From the NCBI RefSeq assembly GCF_900167945.1, contig NZ_FUZA01000002.1:868001-932000 (forward strand): a stretch of DNA of 64,000 bases. Direction: 5' to 3'. Shown one piece after another: positions 53,473 to 63,156 of this stretch. A program made the position numbers and the translations under genes. The DNA is from Dyadobacter psychrophilus (GTDB lineage: Bacteria > Bacteroidota > Bacteroidia > Cytophagales > Spirosomataceae). Within the stretch, counting starts at the first letter, position 1, and every line of letters starts with the position of its first letter. The notes under the pieces are model-generated. The model worked only from the letters and a program-made list of their open reading frames with translations, was not told the origin of the DNA and searched no databases.

Positions 53473-53508
53473 GTTACACAAAGGATACCAGTTACAAAAA
53501 GGATACCA
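53473..53508 (+). repeat. tandem 18-bp repeat abutting the HxlR start codon
   Basis: GTTACACAAAGGATACCA (53473-53490) is followed at once by GTTACAAAAAGGATACCA (53491-53508), differing at one base; the last A is the first base of the HxlR ATG. A degenerate inverted relative (GATAACAAAAGTATAA, minus strand) overlaps the -7 element at 53459. A likely operator array for HxlR autoregulation and control of the divergent reductase gene. Confidence 0.7.
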
Positions 53509-53870
53509 TGGCAAAGCAGCACATATGCATTACAGGTAATGCAGATCATTGCCCAAAGGCAAGAATGACCATTCAGGACACCCTGGATGTGGTAGGCGGC
53601 AAGTGGAAGTTGGTTTTGATCTCGATTTTGCGAGATGGGAAAAAGCGATTTCGGGAGCTATCCCGGGAAGCCGAAATTTCACCCAGGATCTTGTCCAAGG
53701 AATTGCAGGAATTGGAAATGAATGGCCTGGTTACCCGAACGGTGTGCAACACCAGGCCGGTCACGGTGGAGTATGCGCTTACCCCTTACAGCGACACACT
53801 TTCAGAAGTGATCATTGCCATGCACAAGTGGGGTAAGCAGCATCGTGAGAAAATTATTGAAACGCCTTAA
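53508..53870 (+). CDS. HxlR-family transcriptional regulator
   Basis: A 120-residue winged-helix regulator. Cys7 (HICITGNADHCPKARMTIQD) and Cys18 could be redox sensors, as in other HxlR proteins. The core GGKWKLVLISILRDGKKRFR then ELSREAEISPRILSKELQEL is the HxlR signature, and LEMNGLVTRTVCNTRPVTVE the wing. It is divergent from the alkene reductase. The repeats directly upstream are its likely binding sites. The 3' end overlaps the convergent receptor gene by four bases. Confidence 0.92.
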   Translation: MAKQHICITGNADHCPKARMTIQDTLDVVGGKWKLVLISILRDGKKRFRELSREAEISPRILSKELQELEMNGLVTRTVCNTRPVTVEYALTPYSDTLSEVIIAMHKWGKQHREKIIETP

Positions 53871-56287
53871 CCCCCTTTTATCCGGTTCAACTCATCTTCC
53901 GAGCCCGCGCGCCGGCTGCGGGCAGCATTGATTTCTTTGCTTCCGAAACGGTAATTAAAGTTTACTTTGAGCATCTGGCCTTCGAAACGGAAACGGAGAT
54001 TGGTTTTTATTCCCGCATATTCAGATTCATATCCGCCTCTGGCAGTATGAAAAATATCGCTGAATGACAGTTTCAATGTCGCATTGCTTTTCCAGAATTT
54101 CTTTTGGACGCCCGCATCCATCATGCCCATCGCCCAGTTGTAATCAATACGTCGGTAAGGCGAGTTATACCAGCCCGTCAGTTCCAGTGTCCAGTCATTT
54201 TTCAGCTTGAATGTGCTCTGGCCGTTCATGTTGAATGCTGTTGTGCTGTTATTGATGATCAGGCCATTATCCAGCGCTGCTTTCCAGATATTATGGTATC
54301 CGCTGATGTTGAAATAAACGTCCCACCATTTGGTAATAGCAGTTGTAATGCTCACATCCAGGTTAAAGCCCTGGGAATGATCCAGGTTTTGGGTAATGAA
54401 ATAAGTCCTGCTGCTATCGTAAGGGATCCGCAGGCCCACGACCGGGAAACGCGTTCTTCGGTATCCCAGTGAGGTTGTCAGTTTGGCTTTGTAAACGTGG
54501 GTTAGTTTGAAACTGTTTGCATATTCGGGTTTCAGAAAGGGATTGCCTTTGGAATAAACAAGCTCATCCACACGGTATTCAAACGGATTTAGGTTTTGGT
54601 AACTCGGGCGATTGATCCTGCGGCTGTAATTCAAATTCCAGTTATGGTTTTTGGAAGCTTTAAAGGATAGCGCGCCGCTCGGGAAAAAGTTGAGATACGT
54701 CGTATCCACTTTGTCCAGATCATTATGTTTGAAACTCGTAAGGTCACCCAGTGATTTGGTATGTTCGGCCCTTACGCCCGCCTGCAAATCCCACTTTTTA
54801 CCCAAAGGAACATTATAATTCACATAAGCCGCATAAACACGCTCGGTGTATTTAAACCTGTTGCTCCGGTTCGTATCAATAACCTCAACATTGCTGATCA
54901 CATTGAAAAAGTCGAAAGTGTTATCCGATTTAACGTCCGATAATTTGAAGCCATAGCCCAGTTTTCCTTTATTCAAACGTTGTTCATAATCAGCCTTAAA
55001 GGAACGGATCGTAATGTCTACGGGCGTTTTACTCACATAGTTCCGTTCCAGCGGTTCCCTGTTATCGAGGCTGAAAAAGTATTTATTAGGCTGATAACTG
55101 ATCCCGCGCGACACAAAACGACCAAAGTCAGCATCAACATTGAGCTCGTGACCGGTTGTGTCTGCATAATGGTAATTCAGATTTACGTTCAGGTTTTTAT
55201 TTTTTTCCGGGTTAGATGTTTGGGAAAAAAGCATTAGGGAGTCGGCCTGCAGATCCTGCCTTTTGCTGATAAATGTTTCACTTTTCCCGCCGCCGTTGTG
55301 GTTGCTGATCCGGCCATCGACACTGAACCCGAGCGTGGTTTTGGAATTGATAAAATAGTCGGCCCCGATCTTTGCACTGTGTGTGGTATCGCGCCAGATT
55401 CCCTGCCATATCTTATTATACGCCACGCCGTTCAATATCTGATCATCGTAGGTTGTGTTGTGCCACGCACCCTGGTTAAATCCATAGGAACCGAACACAT
55501 TGAATTTTTTGTCCCGGTGATTCAGGTTCAGGGACGCATTGTATTTGGGTGTTATGCCAAACATCGCGCCCAGGCTCAGGTTTCCATTTGTTCCCAGTTT
55601 TACATTTTTCTTGAGCCGAATGTTAATGATGCCAAGATCACCCGCTGCATCATATTTCGCCGATGGGTTGGTAATGATCTCAATGGCCTCAATATCGGCT
55701 GAATTCATACTTTTCAGCGTCGATGCAAGGTCTTTTCCGCTCATGGGCGAGGGCCGGCCGTCAATATAAATGCGTACGCCCGTCTTTCCTTTCACCAGGA
55801 TATTTTCGTCTTTGTCCACCTGGACGCCCGGCGATTTCTGCAAAAGTTCCAGAGCATTGGAACCGGTAGCATTAATGCTGCCCTCGATGTTAAAGACGAG
55901 CCTGTCGCTTTTGACCTCAATGAGTGGCTTGGCCGCGGTTACCTTCACTTCATTCAACTGTTGTGTCTCAGCGAGCAGCTTGAAAGCCGGAAAATTCACA
56001 TCCGACTCCGTAACGGCGAATTCAGGAGATTGAAATGGCTTGTTACCGACGGCAGAAATGCGAAGGAAGTATTTTCCTGCTGCAATCCCGGCTATTTTGA
56101 ACGTGCCGGCCTCATCGGCAACATCTGCTTTTACAAGCGAAGAGTCCAGCGATTTGTTAATGGAAACAGCTGCAAACGGAATCTTTTCATCTTGCTGGTT
56201 TTTGACGGTTCCGCCTACTGTGAAACTTTGGGAATAGGTGTAAAATGGAAGGAGAAGCAAGAATGTAATCTGTAAAATTTTTTTCAT
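53867..56287 (-). CDS. TonB-dependent receptor-like outer-membrane protein (OMP_b-brl_3 type)
   Basis: An 806-residue outer-membrane protein. Signal peptide MKKILQITFLLLLPFYTYSQ, CarboxypepD_reg-like domain at about 25-105 (GGTVKNQQDEKIPFAAVSIN), then the plug (GSNALELLQKSPGVQVDKDE, SADIEAIEIITNPSAKYDAA) and the barrel, ending in a basic tail (AARSRRAGSEDELNRIKGG). Same family as the protein at 287. Its stop overlaps the HxlR stop by four bases. Substrate unknown. Confidence 0.85.
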   Translation of the reverse strand: MKKILQITFLLLLPFYTYSQSFTVGGTVKNQQDEKIPFAAVSINKSLDSSLVKADVADEAGTFKIAGIAAGKYFLRISAVGNKPFQSPEFAVTESDVNFPAFKLLAETQQLNEVKVTAAKPLIEVKSDRLVFNIEGSINATGSNALELLQKSPGVQVDKDENILVKGKTGVRIYIDGRPSPMSGKDLASTLKSMNSADIEAIEIITNPSAKYDAAGDLGIINIRLKKNVKLGTNGNLSLGAMFGITPKYNASLNLNHRDKKFNVFGSYGFNQGAWHNTTYDDQILNGVAYNKIWQGIWRDTTHSAKIGADYFINSKTTLGFSVDGRISNHNGGGKSETFISKRQDLQADSLMLFSQTSNPEKNKNLNVNLNYHYADTTGHELNVDADFGRFVSRGISYQPNKYFFSLDNREPLERNYVSKTPVDITIRSFKADYEQRLNKGKLGYGFKLSDVKSDNTFDFFNVISNVEVIDTNRSNRFKYTERVYAAYVNYNVPLGKKWDLQAGVRAEHTKSLGDLTSFKHNDLDKVDTTYLNFFPSGALSFKASKNHNWNLNYSRRINRPSYQNLNPFEYRVDELVYSKGNPFLKPEYANSFKLTHVYKAKLTTSLGYRRTRFPVVGLRIPYDSSRTYFITQNLDHSQGFNLDVSITTAITKWWDVYFNISGYHNIWKAALDNGLIINNSTTAFNMNGQSTFKLKNDWTLELTGWYNSPYRRIDYNWAMGMMDAGVQKKFWKSNATLKLSFSDIFHTARGGYESEYAGIKTNLRFRFEGQMLKVNFNYRFGSKEINAARSRRAGSEDELNRIKGG

Positions 56288-56472
56288 AAAAGTTCAATGG
56301 CTAATGTCTGCGTCAAAGGGAATAAAAAGGTGAGAAATGTTGCATGATGGCCGCGATAAATATTGAATGGATTACCAGGCAACCCGGCCAATGTAAGGAG
56401 ATCGTCAGTGTCACAACCTTTTAGGCAGGATTAGTGTCTCAAAATGACCTGAAACTTGTCACCGGTTTACGC

Positions 56473-57738
56473 ATGAAACGTCTTCTTTTCTTATTCATTT
56501 CACTCACTGTCTGGAGCGCTTGTAAAGAAAAAGCGGTGGATCCTTCTCTTCGCGTAAGGCCGGTTAATCTGAAAATTCTCGTAAAAGACAAAGTTTATAA
56601 GCTCAGTTGGGAAGAAGTACGCCTTATTTGCATCACAGCGCCCTGCCCCGACGTTGCGGACGTGGAAGCCGAAGCATATGAGGTTCAGATCACCACAGAA
56701 GAATTGGGAGCATTTCAAACTTTCGCGACACTCAGCGCCGACAAAAAATCGATTGATATCCCCGCAGCGGGGCGCGGGGAGCAATTAGTAGCCCGGATCG
56801 TTTCAAAAGCCGAAGCCGCGCCGCCCATGAATTCCAATACGGTGATGGCCACAAGCGGTTTCTTATCCCAATCTGCATTCTATCCCGGATTTGGGGTTTC
56901 GGAGTCTGTGATCGGGGGAGATGTCACTCCGGATGGCAAGCAAGCCGCATATAATATATTAACCCAGGCAAATTCAGGTGAATATACGGCGCCGCTTTAC
57001 CTGGCCGGGCTCGAAAATGAAAAACCCGTTGATGCAAAACTTGTGGACAAGCTGGGCGGAGCGGCTAAATTTTCAAATGACGGAAAGCAGTTGGCCTATG
57101 TTTCCGGAACAGGGAATGAAATAAGCATTTACGATATCGGATCTGCGACGACAAAAAGAATTCCGGTTGAAAACGCTGCCGGAATGGTGGGTTTGGACTG
57201 GTCTCCCGATGGAAAGTGGCTTGCCTTCACGACTGTATCCGACCTGGAATCCCGCCTCTGGAAGATAGCTGCAATGGGCGGCTCGCCGGTCCCGCTCACG
57301 CCCCCGATGCCTGTTCGCGAGGCCAATCAGATTCGGCCAACAGATATCAGCTGGTCGCCTGACGGTCAGTTTATTGCCGTATCAAAGGCCCGAAGCGAGA
57401 GCGGACAAAAACTATGGCGGGTTGCAGTTTCGCTTTATTCTCCCGAGGGAAGTGGCGAGGTAAAATATTTTGAAACACAACCCGGGTGGATCGATGCAAA
57501 TCCTGCTTTTTCACCCGATGGGAAGCAACTGGCTTTTCTTAGCACAAGAACCGACTCATTAGCCATGTCTTACAGCCTTTGGGTTAGGAATGTAGCAACA
57601 GGAAAGGTGCGTCGCGTCGAATTGTTACCTGACATTATCCCATCGGATGACTATGTGCCCCGCTGGGTGGGAAATGAAAGACTGGTCTTCATGGCGACGC
57701 AGCGGGGAAAGAGGGGCTACTTTTCTGTATTCCTTTAA
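56473..57738 (+). CDS. WD40-like (PD40) beta-propeller lipoprotein
   Basis: A 421-residue protein starting at the Met at 56473 (MKRLLFLFISLTVWSACKEK), with lipobox Cys17; a longer frame from 56434 lacks a signal. An N-terminal fibronectin-like section (about 25-110) is followed by PD40-type propeller repeats with the SPDGK/SWSPDG signature (WSPDGKWLAFTTVSD, ISWSPDGQFIAVSKARS, FSPDGKQLAFLSTRT). Such TolB-like propellers bind proteins or ligands at the envelope. The DUF4249 gene starts 25 bp downstream, so the two are probably an operon. Confidence 0.75.
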   Translation: MKRLLFLFISLTVWSACKEKAVDPSLRVRPVNLKILVKDKVYKLSWEEVRLICITAPCPDVADVEAEAYEVQITTEELGAFQTFATLSADKKSIDIPAAGRGEQLVARIVSKAEAAPPMNSNTVMATSGFLSQSAFYPGFGVSESVIGGDVTPDGKQAAYNILTQANSGEYTAPLYLAGLENEKPVDAKLVDKLGGAAKFSNDGKQLAYVSGTGNEISIYDIGSATTKRIPVENAAGMVGLDWSPDGKWLAFTTVSDLESRLWKIAAMGGSPVPLTPPMPVREANQIRPTDISWSPDGQFIAVSKARSESGQKLWRVAVSLYSPEGSGEVKYFETQPGWIDANPAFSPDGKQLAFLSTRTDSLAMSYSLWVRNVATGKVRRVELLPDIIPSDDYVPRWVGNERLVFMATQRGKRGYFSVFL

Positions 57739-57763
57739 GTTTTAAAACGAACCGGAATTGGTT

Positions 57764-58906
57764 ATGAATTTTTTGTCAAAGCGCATTTACAGCCTGAAAT
57801 ATCTAATTGTATTATTACTGACTCTCGAAAGCTGCATTGTCCCTTTTTCACCACCGGAAGTAAGCCTGGACGAGCAATATCTGGTTGTTGACGGCTTTTT
57901 TAATGTGGGTGGCACCGACAGCAGCCGGATTGAACTGCGAAGGACGCAAAATATAAATCAAACAGACCAGCCCTTAATAGAAACCGGAGCTTCTGTCACC
58001 GTTGAAGCGGAAGGAGGGGCAACGTATACATTTGCTGAGTCCGGGGACGGATCATACTTGCTGCCGCCGGGTTCTTATAATATGCAGGATCAATACCGGA
58101 TCCGGATCAGGACGGAAAATGGGCAGGAATATCTTTCGGATTTTGTCACAGTGAGCCGGACGCCTGCTATTGACAGCCTTACCTACAAACTTGACCGTGT
58201 TCAGAATGCGATGATATTTTACATCAATGCGCATGATGAGCAGAACAAAACGCAGTTTTACCGATGGAAGTTTGAGGAGACCTGGGAGTACGAATCGACC
58301 TATTCTTCGGCCCTGGAAATCGTGGATAGTCAGATCGTTTCCAGAAAAGAAAACATTACCAAATGTTGGGGAAACAAAAGGAGCGGCAGTATTTTGCTGG
58401 GAAGCACCGTCCGGCTTAGTGATGACATCATTAAAGACCTTCCGCTCAACACCGTCCCGATCTCATCCAACAAGCTTTTCAGGAAATACAGCATTCTCGT
58501 AAGACAATACGGCCTGTCCCGTCAGGCCTTTGAATACTGGACAGAACTATCAAAATCTACACAGCTGACGGGAAGCCTTTTCGACCCGCAGCCTGGGCAG
58601 GTCACCGGAAATATCAAAAATATTGCAGATGCTAAAAACCTTGTTTTTGGCTATTTCAGCGCTTCAACCGAGGAAACCAAACGGATCACTATTTCCCCAA
58701 ACCTGGGCATCTTCCCCAGATGCACTGAGCCGGACACCATCCCGGTCCAATGCACCGGATTTCCGGACGACCCTTGTGCCTTCAACACACAACAGTTGTT
58801 GCTTACCTACTGGGGACCGAGAGCAGATTACGTGCTGGTGGCAACTCCCGAGTGTACGGATTGTCGCACGGCGGGAGGAACCAACAGGAAGCCGTCGTTT
58901 TGGTAA
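57764..58906 (+). CDS. DUF4249 lipoprotein
   Basis: A 380-residue lipoprotein starting at the ATG at 57764, with lipobox Cys24 (LLTLESCIVPFSPPEV). The DUF4249 core is recognisable (LDEQYLVVDGFFNVGGTDSS, then IELRRTQNINQTDQPLIETG, GASVTVEAEGGATYTF). Several Cys occur in the C-terminal part (FPRCTEPDTIPVQC; PECTDCRTAGG). Family members usually lie beside a TonB-dependent receptor and may form a surface complex with it. Here it follows a propeller lipoprotein and no receptor is adjacent on this strand. Confidence 0.85.
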   Translation: MNFLSKRIYSLKYLIVLLLTLESCIVPFSPPEVSLDEQYLVVDGFFNVGGTDSSRIELRRTQNINQTDQPLIETGASVTVEAEGGATYTFAESGDGSYLLPPGSYNMQDQYRIRIRTENGQEYLSDFVTVSRTPAIDSLTYKLDRVQNAMIFYINAHDEQNKTQFYRWKFEETWEYESTYSSALEIVDSQIVSRKENITKCWGNKRSGSILLGSTVRLSDDIIKDLPLNTVPISSNKLFRKYSILVRQYGLSRQAFEYWTELSKSTQLTGSLFDPQPGQVTGNIKNIADAKNLVFGYFSASTEETKRITISPNLGIFPRCTEPDTIPVQCTGFPDDPCAFNTQQLLLTYWGPRADYVLVATPECTDCRTAGGTNRKPSFW

Positions 58907-58999
58907 TGTTGCCTGTTAGGTTTTTGAGAATTAAAAATTGCTTATATTTCTCATATACAGAGTAGTAAGTATGTTTTAATAATCAACGATCCAACTCCT

Positions 59000-61078
59000 A
59001 TGCCAGATTCTTCTACACTCCTTACAGCGAACCGTCCCGATACATTATCGGAAGTTCGCCTGCTGCTGGACCAGGCCCGCAGAGACAGCATTCCGTTCTT
59101 TCCGTCACCTATGGACTGGCGTGACGAGCTTCTTTATTTCCTGCTGCCCGACCGTTTCAGTGATGGCCTGGAAAGCAGCAGGGAGTTGCTGACAAGGCAA
59201 AAGATCAATGCGTTGCGAACGGCAACCGGACCGTCCGAAACCAACTGGCAACAGTGGGCCGCTTCCGGGCGGAGGTGGCAGGGCGGCACGATCAATGGCA
59301 TAACGAGCAAGCTTGATTATCTGGAAGGGTTAGGCATCACGACCCTGTGGATCGCGCCCGTGTTCAAGCAGCGTGTGCGGCTTGACACATTTCATGGTTA
59401 TGGCGTCCAGGATTTTCTGGATGTAGATCCAAGGTTTGGAACCAGAAGTGACCTCGTTGAGCTCGTAAAAGCAGCCCATTTGAAAGGCATGCGGATCATA
59501 CTCGACATCATTATCAATCATTCGGGCGACAACTGGGGCTATGTGCCGCCTCAAAAACCGGTTGACGAAGCTATTAATGAACCCCGTTTCAAGCCCTTTC
59601 CTGATTTTTACGGCAATCCTTCCAATAGCGATTCCAAAGACTGGCAACTGGCCTGGCGGGACGATCAGGAGCAAGGGTTTTCGGTGCAGGCATCCGATAT
59701 TGTACAGGTTGATCAGGGTGTTTGGCCACGGGAATTGCAGCAAACAGCCATGTATACACGAGCCGGCAAAGGGGACCTGGGGAATGGTAATGTTGCTGAT
59801 CCGCATGCGGAGCACAAAAGAACAGATTTCTTTTCGTTGAAGGACTTTGCGCTGGATGCCCCGGGAGCGCTCTCGTTTCTCTCTGACTGTTTCAAATACT
59901 GGATTGCGCTGACAGATTGCGATGGGTTCCGGATCGACACTTTAAAGCACATTTCACTGGAAGAAGCGCGCAACTTCTGCGGTTCCATCCGGGAGTTCGC
60001 GGACACGCTCGGGAAACGAAACTTTTTTCTGGTAGGGGAGATTGCAGGCGGAGACGAATTTCAGGACTATTTCGCAGATAATCTTGCCGTCCTTCAGCGC
60101 AATCTCAGCGCGGCACTTGATATTGGAAACGCCAGGATCAAATTGCAGGGGATCGGGAAAGGAATGGTTTCTGCCAAAGACTATTTTGACGACTTTAACG
60201 AAAACAGCCAGGGCTTCGGCTCGCACCGCAGCCTTGGCAACCGGCATGTATCCATCCTCGATGACCATGATCATGTGAGTGGAGAAAAAGTCAGGTTTTC
60301 TGCGGAAATAGGGGACAATGCTGAGGTTAAGGACTATCAGATCGTTGCTGCAACCGCTTTTCAGTTGTTTATTTTGGGCATACCCTGCATTTACTATGGC
60401 ACCGAACAGGCTTTTTCGGGCCCGCCCAAATCCCAGATACCGTTTTTGATCGGTGAAGGGTGGAAAGACGGTAGTAATTTCGGCGACCGATATCTGCGGG
60501 AAACCATGTTTGGGGCCGACCACCCCAGGGCGCATCACAGTAACGACCAACTTACACAGCTCACCGCAAAAGACGAATCCTTACCAGGCTTCGGGCCCTT
60601 TGGAACCTCCGGTCTGCATTGTTTTGACACAAAAAGCCCTGCATATGTGCGCCTTGCCCATTTGTGTGCATTGAGAGCAAAATATCCGGTCCTCAGAATC
60701 GGGCGTCAGTATGAGCGGCAGACCCGAAATTTTGATGCCGCATTTCAGTTTCCGGCGGTCGGCGAACTTGTGGCCTGGTCCCGGTTGCTGGATAACCAGG
60801 AAGCGTTATGTTGCGTGAACTGTAACGGAGCGGATAATGCTGTGCGGGGCGGAGATGTCATTGTTTCTTCTGAATTGTGGAAAGCCGGAACAGCATTCAC
60901 AGTAGTTGCCAATACGGAGCAAGTTGCGGCGGAAGCGGCCGGGAACGTCTATAATGGATTGCACGCCATTGGTTCAAAAATAATTGTGAAAGGAGGAGAA
61001 GGTCCCGGCGCGCCAACATTCGTGGAAATCCGGGATATCAGGCCGGCGGAGGTGCTTGTCCTTGTTAAAGAATATTAA
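59000..61078 (+). CDS. GH13 alpha-amylase-family glycoside hydrolase
   Basis: A 692-residue enzyme with a full (beta/alpha)8 GH13 catalytic domain. The conserved regions are visible: region I LDIIINHSGD (about 168-177), region II GFRIDTLKH with the nucleophile Asp313, region III VGEIAGG with the acid/base Glu347, and region IV ILDDHDHV with the likely stabiliser Asp424. The usual NHD is DHD here. The N-terminus shows no signal peptide, so it acts in the cytoplasm on maltodextrins, glycogen, trehalose-like or other alpha-glucans. There are no SusCD genes beside it, and the substrate cannot be specified. Confidence 0.88.
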   Translation: MPDSSTLLTANRPDTLSEVRLLLDQARRDSIPFFPSPMDWRDELLYFLLPDRFSDGLESSRELLTRQKINALRTATGPSETNWQQWAASGRRWQGGTINGITSKLDYLEGLGITTLWIAPVFKQRVRLDTFHGYGVQDFLDVDPRFGTRSDLVELVKAAHLKGMRIILDIIINHSGDNWGYVPPQKPVDEAINEPRFKPFPDFYGNPSNSDSKDWQLAWRDDQEQGFSVQASDIVQVDQGVWPRELQQTAMYTRAGKGDLGNGNVADPHAEHKRTDFFSLKDFALDAPGALSFLSDCFKYWIALTDCDGFRIDTLKHISLEEARNFCGSIREFADTLGKRNFFLVGEIAGGDEFQDYFADNLAVLQRNLSAALDIGNARIKLQGIGKGMVSAKDYFDDFNENSQGFGSHRSLGNRHVSILDDHDHVSGEKVRFSAEIGDNAEVKDYQIVAATAFQLFILGIPCIYYGTEQAFSGPPKSQIPFLIGEGWKDGSNFGDRYLRETMFGADHPRAHHSNDQLTQLTAKDESLPGFGPFGTSGLHCFDTKSPAYVRLAHLCALRAKYPVLRIGRQYERQTRNFDAAFQFPAVGELVAWSRLLDNQEALCCVNCNGADNAVRGGDVIVSSELWKAGTAFTVVANTEQVAAEAAGNVYNGLHAIGSKIIVKGGEGPGAPTFVEIRDIRPAEVLVLVKEY

Positions 61079-61203
61079 TGTTTTCAAAAACGCAATGATG
61101 GCAAGGATCATCCAGGCTTTATGCAAGCAGAAACTGGATTTTCACGTGCCGCCGTATCCAGGCATGATTATGTTAGGATAAGAAATACTTACATTCATTT
61201 ATT

Positions 61204-62316
61204 ATGATCCGTTCTTTACCGTTTTACGCCCGGCTTGCCTATGTGCTGGTAAGCATCATATCGCTTGTATACATTGCCATCATCGGGCAAACATTGCTGG
61301 CTCCGCTCATTTTTGCGTTCCTGTTTGCACTTTTGCTGCTTCCATTTGCAGGTTTTCTCGAATATCGCCTGAAATTTCCACGAGCATTGTCCTCTATGGT
61401 GGCAGTTATTACCCTGACCGCTGCTATTGCCGCAATTTTCACCATTCTCGGCTCTCAATTAACTGCGCTGGCGAAGGACTGGCCTGCATTCAAACAGCAA
61501 TTGCTGGCCACCACCACCAGTTTGCAGCGCTGGATAGAGATTACTTTTCATGTAGATAATGAAGAGCAAATGAGCTATATCAATGAATCGGCGACCAAGG
61601 CGGTGGATACGGGAACTTCTATTCTGGGACACACCTTGCTTTCGGTTTCATCGATTCTGCTGTCGCTTTTATTCATATTCCTATACACTTTTTTTATGCT
61701 GTTGCATAGGAGATTGTTGCTGCGGTTTACGGTTTCGCTGTTTGAAAAGCAGCATAGTGTGATTGTGTATGATGTTGTAAGCCAGGTGCAGTACATTGTT
61801 AAAAAATACATTGTCGGATTATTTTTGCAGCTGCTTCTGGTCACCGGACTTTCATGTGCTGCCTTCTGGCTTATAGGTGTGAAATATGGATTGCTGCTCG
61901 GGCTGATCTCCGGCATACTCAATGTTATCCCTTATCTCGGCATTTTTACTGCGCTATCACTGGCGAGCCTTGTTACATTCGCGACGGCGGGCACCAGTCA
62001 GGTTGTGTTTGTTCTGGTCTCAATTGTGGTGATACATTTGATCGACAGCAATTACATTATGCCCAAAATTGTGGGGTCGAAGGTGAAGATCAATACATTT
62101 ATTGCTCTGATTGGCCTTGTCCTGGGAGAAATGATCTGGGGAATTACCGGCATGTTTTTGTCAATCCCGGTGATCGCCATTTTTAAAGTCATATTCGACC
62201 GTGTAGAGGGCCTCAATCCGTGGGGTATCCTGCTGGGAGAGGACGACAGCCACCCGGAAACGAAACCGGCCATTGAGGAGGTTGTCGAAGATGAGCAAAA
62301 TCTCGGTAAGAAATAG
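61204..62316 (+). CDS. AI-2E-family (PerM/UPF0118) transporter
   Basis: A 370-residue polytopic membrane protein with about eight hydrophobic segments. Signatures are ISLVYIAIIGQTLLAPLIFA near the N-terminus and the C-terminal GILNVIPYLGIFTALSLASL and GLVLGEMIWGITGMFLSIPV. The family includes putative exporters of small molecules and Na+/H+ antiporters; the AI-2 role is not general. The C-terminal tail is acidic. It is 47 bp upstream of the next gene. Confidence 0.85.
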   Translation: MIRSLPFYARLAYVLVSIISLVYIAIIGQTLLAPLIFAFLFALLLLPFAGFLEYRLKFPRALSSMVAVITLTAAIAAIFTILGSQLTALAKDWPAFKQQLLATTTSLQRWIEITFHVDNEEQMSYINESATKAVDTGTSILGHTLLSVSSILLSLLFIFLYTFFMLLHRRLLLRFTVSLFEKQHSVIVYDVVSQVQYIVKKYIVGLFLQLLLVTGLSCAAFWLIGVKYGLLLGLISGILNVIPYLGIFTALSLASLVTFATAGTSQVVFVLVSIVVIHLIDSNYIMPKIVGSKVKINTFIALIGLVLGEMIWGITGMFLSIPVIAIFKVIFDRVEGLNPWGILLGEDDSHPETKPAIEEVVEDEQNLGKK

Positions 62317-62363
62317 TGTACAATCAGAATAAGCAGGATTTTTTTAAACATAACAAACATTAA

Positions 62364-63050
62364 ATGAGTCAGTTCAAAGTAAATATCTTGTCATTCGAGC
62401 AAATTAAAGAGTTGCCGGGTTCCTGGGAAAAGAGTGATTATGTGAATTTGTTGAATGCGATGGATTATGGCAATCCCGCAGAAATCAAGGATTCGGAGCT
62501 GAAAGAAATGTGCATGATGTCCCTCACGGATTTCGAGCCGGAAGAATCCGCTAAAATAGTTTTGGATTATACAATAGCCGGGCGTCTCACCGAAGGTCAG
62601 ATCGGAAATCTTTCTCACGAAATCCTTACTGAAAAGCTCTGGGAGGAATATCCGGAACTACCATTACACCCCGACCTTTACCGATCAACCCAACTGCTCT
62701 ATGATGCTTACAATGGCAAATTTCCACGCCCGGAAGCCGTTCAGTTCACGGTCGAAATGAAGGGTGATGTAAGTATTTTTGAAGAAAATCCCGAGGCGCC
62801 CATTGTGAGGCTTCTCGCCGCTGGTTTATCCGACCGAAGCTTGATCCAGCGTCTTTTTTCCGACCAGATTGAAGGGGATCGTTTTTCCGAGGCTAAGGAC
62901 ATTCTGTGGCAGTTGAAAAAGATTTCCGGTGATCAAAGTTCAGTAACCTACGACATTGTAAGTTCCGCATATTGGCTTGATGAAATAAAATACGCCGACA
63001 GTTACGAAGCCGACACCCATGCGGACGTAATTTCGGATGAGGCCGAATAA
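62364..63050 (+). CDS. acidic cytoplasmic protein of unknown function
   Basis: A 228-residue protein with no signal or transmembrane segment and many Glu/Asp residues, ending ADTHADVISDEAE. Predicted mostly helical (IKDSELKEMCMMSLTDFEPE, then EILTEKLWEEYPEL). I do not recognise the family. It follows the permease by 47 bp and may be co-transcribed. Confidence 0.55.
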   Translation: MSQFKVNILSFEQIKELPGSWEKSDYVNLLNAMDYGNPAEIKDSELKEMCMMSLTDFEPEESAKIVLDYTIAGRLTEGQIGNLSHEILTEKLWEEYPELPLHPDLYRSTQLLYDAYNGKFPRPEAVQFTVEMKGDVSIFEENPEAPIVRLLAAGLSDRSLIQRLFSDQIEGDRFSEAKDILWQLKKISGDQSSVTYDIVSSAYWLDEIKYADSYEADTHADVISDEAE

Positions 63051-63092
63051 TTGAAAGGGTGTATTGAGCAGGGAATGTGCTTACCGCTAAAT

Positions 63093-63125
63093 AATAACTA
63101 TTTGATTCTGTATCAGATAGTTATT
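63093..63125. repeat. AT-rich inverted repeat
   Basis: AATAACTAT (63093-63101) is inverted at 63117-63125, extended inside by TGAT/ATCA with one T-G pair. It lies between the stop at 63050 and the next start at 63157. No T-run follows, so it may be an operator for the downstream gene. Confidence 0.45.
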
Positions 63126-63156
63126 AAATTCCTTATGCACATTCACCCCTTCATTT

